Part shown: positions 6,471 to 9,750 of the stretch, piece by piece
How positions within the stretch are numbered: the first letter of the stretch is position 1
Layout: the number at the start of each line of letters is the position of its first letter
Source of the DNA: Chloroflexota bacterium
Lineage (GTDB): Bacteria; Chloroflexota; Dehalococcoidia; Lucifugimonadales; Lucifugimonadaceae
Length of the DNA: 9,750 nucleotides
Assembly (NCBI GenBank): GCA_029262715.1
Contig: JAJCYX010000130.1
Span: forward strand, 1 to 9,750
Direction: 5' to 3'
The notes under the pieces: model-generated
Told to the model about the DNA's origin: nothing
Databases searched by the model: none
The model's input: the letters and a program-made list of their open reading frames with translations, nothing else
Program-made: the position numbers and the translations under genes

Positions 6471-7165
6471 TTGACTGCACTCCCTTTACGAATCGGCGAC
6501 GCTGGTGTGCCGACCACTGTGGTGTAAGGCGGAATGTCATTCACAACCGTTGCTCCCGCACCGACTGTTGCCCATTCGCCAATACGGACTCCGGGCACAG
6601 CGCAGGCTCCGATGCCTATGTGCGCGCCTCGCCCAACGGTCACGCCCCCTGCGAGGTTGACCCCGGGAGAGATGTGAGAGAAATCGTCGATAACGCAGTC
6701 GTGGTCCACCGATGCGCTGGTGTTGATGATCACGTGCTGGCCGATAACCGCACCTGCATTTATCACCGTGTTTGCCATCAACACGGATCCTGCGCCCACC
6801 TTGACGCCGTAGCCGATGCGAGCAGACGGGTGAATGGCCGAAACGAAATCGATACCGGCCGCTGCGATCTCAGTTGCGACACGCTCACGTGCCTCGTTGT
6901 CGCCAATCCCAACAATCAACGCAGAATCTGCGTTTGAAGCCAGCTTCAACCAGAGATCCAGGCTGCCGAGCACAGGCTTGCCGCAAAGCTCGGTGCCGTG
7001 CAGTTCCGGGCGGTCATCGAGGAAGCCCAGGATGTCTACGGCAGGAAACATGTTCGACAGCACATCAACCACCACTTTCGCGTGGCCTCCCGCGCCGCAT
7101 ATTGCGACCGGGTGGTCCACACCGAGAGGCGCGTTTGTACCGTTTGTTCCGTGACCGTTGGTCAA
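6467..7165 (-). CDS. Sugar O/N-acetyltransferase, PglD/NeuD family (left-handed beta-helix)
   Basis: A 232-residue two-domain acetyltransferase. The N-terminal nucleotide-sugar-binding domain shows VAICGAGGHAKVVVDVL (20-36), the Rossmann-like hallmark of PglD and NeuD proteins, and GFLDD (47-51). From about residue 110 the protein is built of hexapeptide repeats ([IV]GxGxx type) that form a left-handed beta-helix, with VDHDCVIDDFSHISPG (153-168), where His155 matches the catalytic base region, and a final AGATVVNDIPPYTTVVGTPA stretch (203-222) typical of acetyl-CoA-binding ends. In the bacillosamine pathway it would acetylate the C4 amino group of the UDP-sugar using acetyl-CoA. The start is TTG at 7165-7163, overlapping the preceding stop (TTGA), with GGGAG (7177-7173) seven bases upstream; an in-frame GTG at residue 16 is a less likely alternative. 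The neighbouring aminotransferase supports PglD over NeuD function. Confidence 0.93.
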   Translation of the reverse strand: MTNGHGTNGTNAPLGVDHPVAICGAGGHAKVVVDVLSNMFPAVDILGFLDDRPELHGTELCGKPVLGSLDLWLKLASNADSALIVGIGDNEARERVATEIAAAGIDFVSAIHPSARIGYGVKVGAGSVLMANTVINAGAVIGQHVIINTSASVDHDCVIDDFSHISPGVNLAGGVTVGRGAHIGIGACAVPGVRIGEWATVGAGATVVNDIPPYTTVVGTPASPIRKGSAVN

Positions 7166-7785
7166 TTGTTGGCTCCCGGTTCGGTCTTTGGACCACCGAA
7201 GTCGTCGTTCGCACCGTCATCGGCATAAACGCCGTCTCTCGTTACGAAGGCGACCCAGAGCGTCCTGAACAGGATCTTGATGTCGAGCCAGATCGAGAGG
7301 TGGTCGACGTACCAGATGTCCATCTCAATGCGGTCTTCCCATGACCGCTTGTTGCGGCCGTTCACGGAAGCCCAACTCGTGATGCCGGGACGAACCTCGA
7401 GCCTGCGACGCTGGTGGCTGTTGTATGCCTCAACCTGGTGAACCAGTGTTGGCCGGGGGCCGATCAGGCTCATGTCACCGGACAGCACGTTCATGATCTG
7501 CGGCAGCTCATCAATACTCAGCGCTCTTAGCAGTTTGCCGGTCCTGGTGATCCGCGCATCGCCCTTTACCACCTTGTTTCCAAGGCCCTTCTTAGCGGCC
7601 CCATCGACCATCGTCCGGAACTTCCAGATTACGAAAATCTGCCCGTCCAGCCCCGCCCGTTTCTGTCTGAAGAAAATCGGTCCGCGGGACTCCAGCTTGA
7701 TCGCCATTGCAACAAGGACAAATGGCAACGAAAGAAGGATCAACCAGATCAGGCTTACCGAGATATCAACCCCGCGTTTGATCAA
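7162..7785 (-). CDS. Small phosphoglycosyl transferase (PglC-type bacterial sugar transferase)
   Basis: A 207-residue monotopic phosphoglycosyl transferase, about the size of Campylobacter PglC, without the extra four-helix domain of WbaP/WcaJ forms. A single hydrophobic N-terminal segment (about 8-30) with Pro21 fits the re-entrant membrane helix. Then come GPIFFRQKRAG (35-45), WKFRTM (54-59), SIDELPQIMNVLSGDMS (90-106) with the catalytic Asp92-Glu93 pair, GPRP (109-112) and RPGITSWASVNGRN (132-145). The family transfers a sugar phosphate from a UDP-sugar to undecaprenyl phosphate, starting lipid-linked glycan assembly. Start is TTG at 7785-7783 with AAGGGG (7797-7792) six bases upstream. 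It heads a three-gene coupled run with the acetyltransferase and aminotransferase, which suggests that their product is its substrate. A galactose- or GlcNAc-phosphate donor cannot be excluded. Confidence 0.95.
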   Translation of the reverse strand: MIKRGVDISVSLIWLILLSLPFVLVAMAIKLESRGPIFFRQKRAGLDGQIFVIWKFRTMVDGAAKKGLGNKVVKGDARITRTGKLLRALSIDELPQIMNVLSGDMSLIGPRPTLVHQVEAYNSHQRRRLEVRPGITSWASVNGRNKRSWEDRIEMDIWYVDHLSIWLDIKILFRTLWVAFVTRDGVYADDGANDDFGGPKTEPGANN

Positions 7786-7806
7786 TTTGCACCCCTTCTG
7801 GGCGGT

Positions 7807-7837
7807 AGAACCAGGTCCAGGGTTCTTGCCCTTGGAC
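7807..7837 (-). promoter_or_regulatory. Two mutually exclusive hairpins in the leader of the phosphoglycosyl transferase gene
   Basis: On the transcribed strand GTCCAAGGG (7837-7829) pairs with CCCTGGAC (7822-7815) in eight base pairs with one bulged A and a six-base loop. The competing stem AGAACC (7826-7821) with GGTTCT (7812-7807) uses bases of the first loop and stem, so both cannot form together. The elements lie 10-18 bases before the AAGGGG ribosome-binding site (7797-7792) in the 126-base gap 7786-7911, which otherwise holds no gene and no clear promoter. This is what a switching leader would look like, but I recognise no known class and see no U-tract. Confidence 0.38.
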
Positions 7838-7911
7838 TCTGAACGATCGCTATTTCCAGACGGTTAAAACCCCGTCTATACAGGTTGCCGGGAGGCTTGA
7901 TCCAACTTGAA

Positions 7912-9150
7912 TTAATTCGTGCCATCTTCGTGAGATGACTTCTCTTGAAGGTGCATCGAGTCAACGCTTGGTGCTGCAAGAGCGGGATGGCGCTCCGAGA
8001 CGAGACGGGCGTAGTGCCAGAGCTGACGGTCCAGCACCATCTGCTCGTCAAAATACTGTTCGGCCCGCTCTCTGCCCTTCTCGCCCATGCTCTTCGCAAG
8101 CTCGGGTGAGTTCAGAACATCCACAATCGCTCTGCCCAACGCCTCGGCGTCTCGGACAGGAACCAGCAGTCCGGTCTCTCCGTGCGACACCTCTTCTCGA
8201 CATCCACGGATGTCCGAAGCGATCACCGGTTTGCCAGAAGCCATCGCCTCGATAATCGTTCGGGGCATGCCCTCCCGATATGAGGGAAGTACGAATACAT
8301 CGAGAGCCTGCATCATCTCTTCAACGTCATCGATAAACCCGGTGAACTCGACTCTGAACGGCAACTGAGCGGAAGAGAGATATTCCTGCACAAGCGCCTG
8401 GGTTTCGACATCTCGGTCGCCGCCAGTCTTGTTGTCACCGGCTACCAGTAGGACGAGGTTCGGAATCCGTTCGCTTGCATGCCGCATGGCTTCAAGCAGC
8501 TCAAGGATTCCCTTCTCACGGACCAGCCTGCCAACGAACCCAACTGCCAACTCGCCCTCTTCCAACCCAAACCTGGCACGAACGGCACTGTTGTCGGTTC
8601 TTGGAGTGAACCTGTTGATATCGACGCCGTTGCTGATCCAAACAACACGCTGCGGCTGTGCAATGCGGTACTGAATTGCCGCTTGCGCATCTTCGGTGCT
8701 CTGTGTGAACAGCATGTGCGTGAAGCGTCCGAGAATCCGCTCGAACAGAATCGTCACTCGCTTCGCCCACGGCTTCATCAGATCGTGAAAGTAAAATCCG
8801 TGCGCTGTATAGATGACCGTCGGAGTGCCAGCCAACTTTGCGGCCAACCTGCCGACCCCCGCTGCAACCGGGGTGTGAACATGAACGATGTCGTACTTCT
8901 CTTTGCGCAGGAGCCGGTACAGCGCCCATACAGCCTTGATAGTTTTCCACGGGTTGATGCTGCGGCTCATTGGCAGCGTGTGGACAACGTAACCCTGGCC
9001 GTTCAGCTCCTGCGCGAACCGGCCATCGGCACAGGCCGATTCGACCTCGTAGCCATTGGCCTTGAGGTTTTTGATCAATGGGAGCAACAGCTTGGCGATA
9101 GTGATATCGCTCGCCGCTACCTGGAGAACGCGCACATCACGCCGGGACAT
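7912..9150 (-). CDS. GT4-family glycosyltransferase (CapM/PglA-like)
   Basis: A complete glycosyltransferase of about 412 residues in the CapM/PglA-like branch of GT4. The N-terminal domain begins with RVLQVAASD, followed by YDIVHVHTPVAAGVGRLAAK (about 86-105) and TAHGFYFHD. The donor domain has ISNGVDINRF (about 172-181), GFVGRLVREKGI (about 204-215) with its donor-phosphate Arg and Lys, and YREGMPRTIIEAMASGKPV (about 291-309) with the EX7E glutamates near 293 and 301. I choose the ATG at 9150-9148 because GGAG (9161-9158) lies seven bases upstream; an ATG at 9165 would add five residues but has no site. It overlaps the epimerase gene by 14 bases. By analogy with PglA it may add a GalNAc-type sugar made by that epimerase to the lipid-linked first sugar. 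That substrate is inference. Confidence 0.93.
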   Translation of the reverse strand: MSRRDVRVLQVAASDITIAKLLLPLIKNLKANGYEVESACADGRFAQELNGQGYVVHTLPMSRSINPWKTIKAVWALYRLLRKEKYDIVHVHTPVAAGVGRLAAKLAGTPTVIYTAHGFYFHDLMKPWAKRVTILFERILGRFTHMLFTQSTEDAQAAIQYRIAQPQRVVWISNGVDINRFTPRTDNSAVRARFGLEEGELAVGFVGRLVREKGILELLEAMRHASERIPNLVLLVAGDNKTGGDRDVETQALVQEYLSSAQLPFRVEFTGFIDDVEEMMQALDVFVLPSYREGMPRTIIEAMASGKPVIASDIRGCREEVSHGETGLLVPVRDAEALGRAIVDVLNSPELAKSMGEKGRERAEQYFDEQMVLDRQLWHYARLVSERHPALAAPSVDSMHLQEKSSHEDGTN

Positions 9151-9750
9151 TCTGCAGCTCCACATTCCGGTACCAGTCGATGGTCCGTTTTAGTCCCTCT
9201 TCGACAGTGATCTGAGGCTGGTAGTCAATAAGCTCACCGGCCTTGCGAACATCTGCGTACGAATCCCTGATATCGCCGGCTCGGGTCTCACCGTAGTTGG
9301 CGGTCACATCGGTCTCAGTCAACAGCCTCATCGTTTCTAGCAACGAATTGAGCGAGACGCGGCCACCGGCGGCAACGTTGAACGCCTCACCAGCGCCCTT
9401 CGTAGCTCGCATCGCCATCATGTTTGCGTCGACTACGTTGTCTATGAATGTGAAATCTCTCGTCTGCTCACCATCGCCAAAGATATTCGGAGATGTGTCG
9501 GTGAGCAGAGCCTCAGCGAACTTAGGTATAACCGCTGCGTATATCGACTTCGGGGATTGGCGCGGCCCGAACACATTGAAGTATCTGAGCGCGTACGTCT
9601 CAAGCCCGTAGACCTTCTTGAAAACGCGGCAGTACAGCTCAGCGGTCAGCTTGGTGACTCCATACGGAGAGCTTGGAACTGTTGGCATCTCTTCATGCTT
9701 TGGCAACGTTGGAGTGTCACCGTAAACAGATGACGAAGATGCGTACACAA
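9137..9750 (-). CDS. NAD-dependent UDP-sugar 4-epimerase (WbpP-like), 5' end beyond window
   Basis: The C-terminal 203 residues of an extended short-chain dehydrogenase/reductase. The visible part opens at VYASSSSVYGD, containing the catalytic Ser region; the GTG there is an internal valine codon, not a start, because the family's NAD-binding GxxGxxG domain (roughly 120-140 residues) must lie upstream of the window. SPYGVTK gives the catalytic YxxxK (Y29, K33 of the visible part). RYFNVFGPRQ, YAAVIPKF, FGDGEQTRDFTFIDNVV and AGDIRDSYADV are very like UDP-GlcNAc/UDP-GlcNAcA 4-epimerases of the WbpP group. The likely reaction is UDP-GlcNAc to UDP-GalNAc (or the uronic acid forms) in the cytoplasm, feeding the adjacent glycosyltransferase whose start lies inside this gene. 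The dehydratase and decarboxylase branches of the same superfamily share some of these motifs, so the exact reaction is less certain than the family. Confidence 0.9.
   Translation of the reverse strand, partial: VYASSSSVYGDTPTLPKHEEMPTVPSSPYGVTKLTAELYCRVFKKVYGLETYALRYFNVFGPRQSPKSIYAAVIPKFAEALLTDTSPNIFGDGEQTRDFTFIDNVVDANMMAMRATKGAGEAFNVAAGGRVSLNSLLETMRLLTETDVTANYGETRAGDIRDSYADVRKAGELIDYQPQITVEEGLKRTIDWYRNVELQNVPA

Noticed and set aside
9151..9165. Upstream ATG at 9165 as start of the GT4 gene
   Set aside because: No Shine-Dalgarno precedes it, while the ATG at 9150 has GGAG at ideal spacing and the protein then starts close to the first beta strand.
8479..9210. Long plus-strand open frame (243 codons) opposite the GT4/epimerase genes
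   Set aside because: It lies wholly antisense to two clearly conserved genes, has no recognisable motif and composition looks like the mirror of the real codons; a shadow frame.
9746..9748. GTG as start codon of the epimerase
   Set aside because: It encodes the valine just before the conserved ASSSSVYG strand; the NAD-binding domain must lie further upstream outside the window.

Overview
The window is a compact surface-polysaccharide / glycoconjugate gene cluster. All eight genes I can support lie on the minus strand and are read from high to low coordinates; I see no credible plus-strand gene, tRNA, rRNA, CRISPR array or insertion sequence. DNA is moderately GC-rich, with Shine-Dalgarno sequences in front of most starts and heavy use of TTG and GTG starts. 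This points to a bacterium. The long YvcK-type protein and the gene style would fit Chloroflexota (for example SAR202/Dehalococcoidia-like lineages), but that assignment is a guess.

Layout in transcription order: (1) 9750-9137, the C-terminal two thirds of a WbpP-like NAD-dependent UDP-sugar 4-epimerase, cut by the window edge; (2) 9150-7912, a CapM/PglA-like GT4 glycosyltransferase overlapping it by 14 bases; a 126-base gap with an alternative-hairpin leader; (3) 7785-7162, a small PglC-type phosphoglycosyl transferase; (4) 7165-6467, a PglD/NeuD-type acetyltransferase; (5) 6470-5313, a DegT/PglE-type PLP aminotransferase, with 3-5 coupled by 4-base overlaps; a 124-base gap holding a 66-base structured leader; (6) 5188-3236, a membrane PglF/WbpM/CapD-type nucleotide-sugar 4,6-dehydratase; a 283-base non-coding gap; (7) 2952-1885, a YvcK/CofD-like UDP-sugar-binding regulator; a 77-base gap; (8) 1807-605 and (9) 605-1, two further GT4 glycosyltransferases joined by a 1-base TAATG overlap, the last cut by the window edge. 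(Entries 1-9 are nine coding segments; two of them, the first and last, are partial.)

Working model: the dehydratase, aminotransferase and acetyltransferase form the classical three-step route from UDP-GlcNAc to a UDP-2,4-diacetamido-2,4,6-trideoxyhexose (UDP-bacillosamine type). The PglC-like enzyme would load that sugar phosphate onto undecaprenyl phosphate at the inner membrane face. The epimerase would supply UDP-GalNAc or a related sugar, and the GT4 enzymes would extend the lipid-linked glycan. No flippase, polymerase, ligase or oligosaccharyltransferase is in the window, so the fate of the glycan (protein glycan, capsule or exopolysaccharide) is open.

Most unusual points: an orphan yvcK inside a sugar cluster; four consecutive TTG-start genes that are exactly the PglC-D-E-F set; and structured leaders directly in front of the ribosome-binding sites of the genes that are not translationally coupled.
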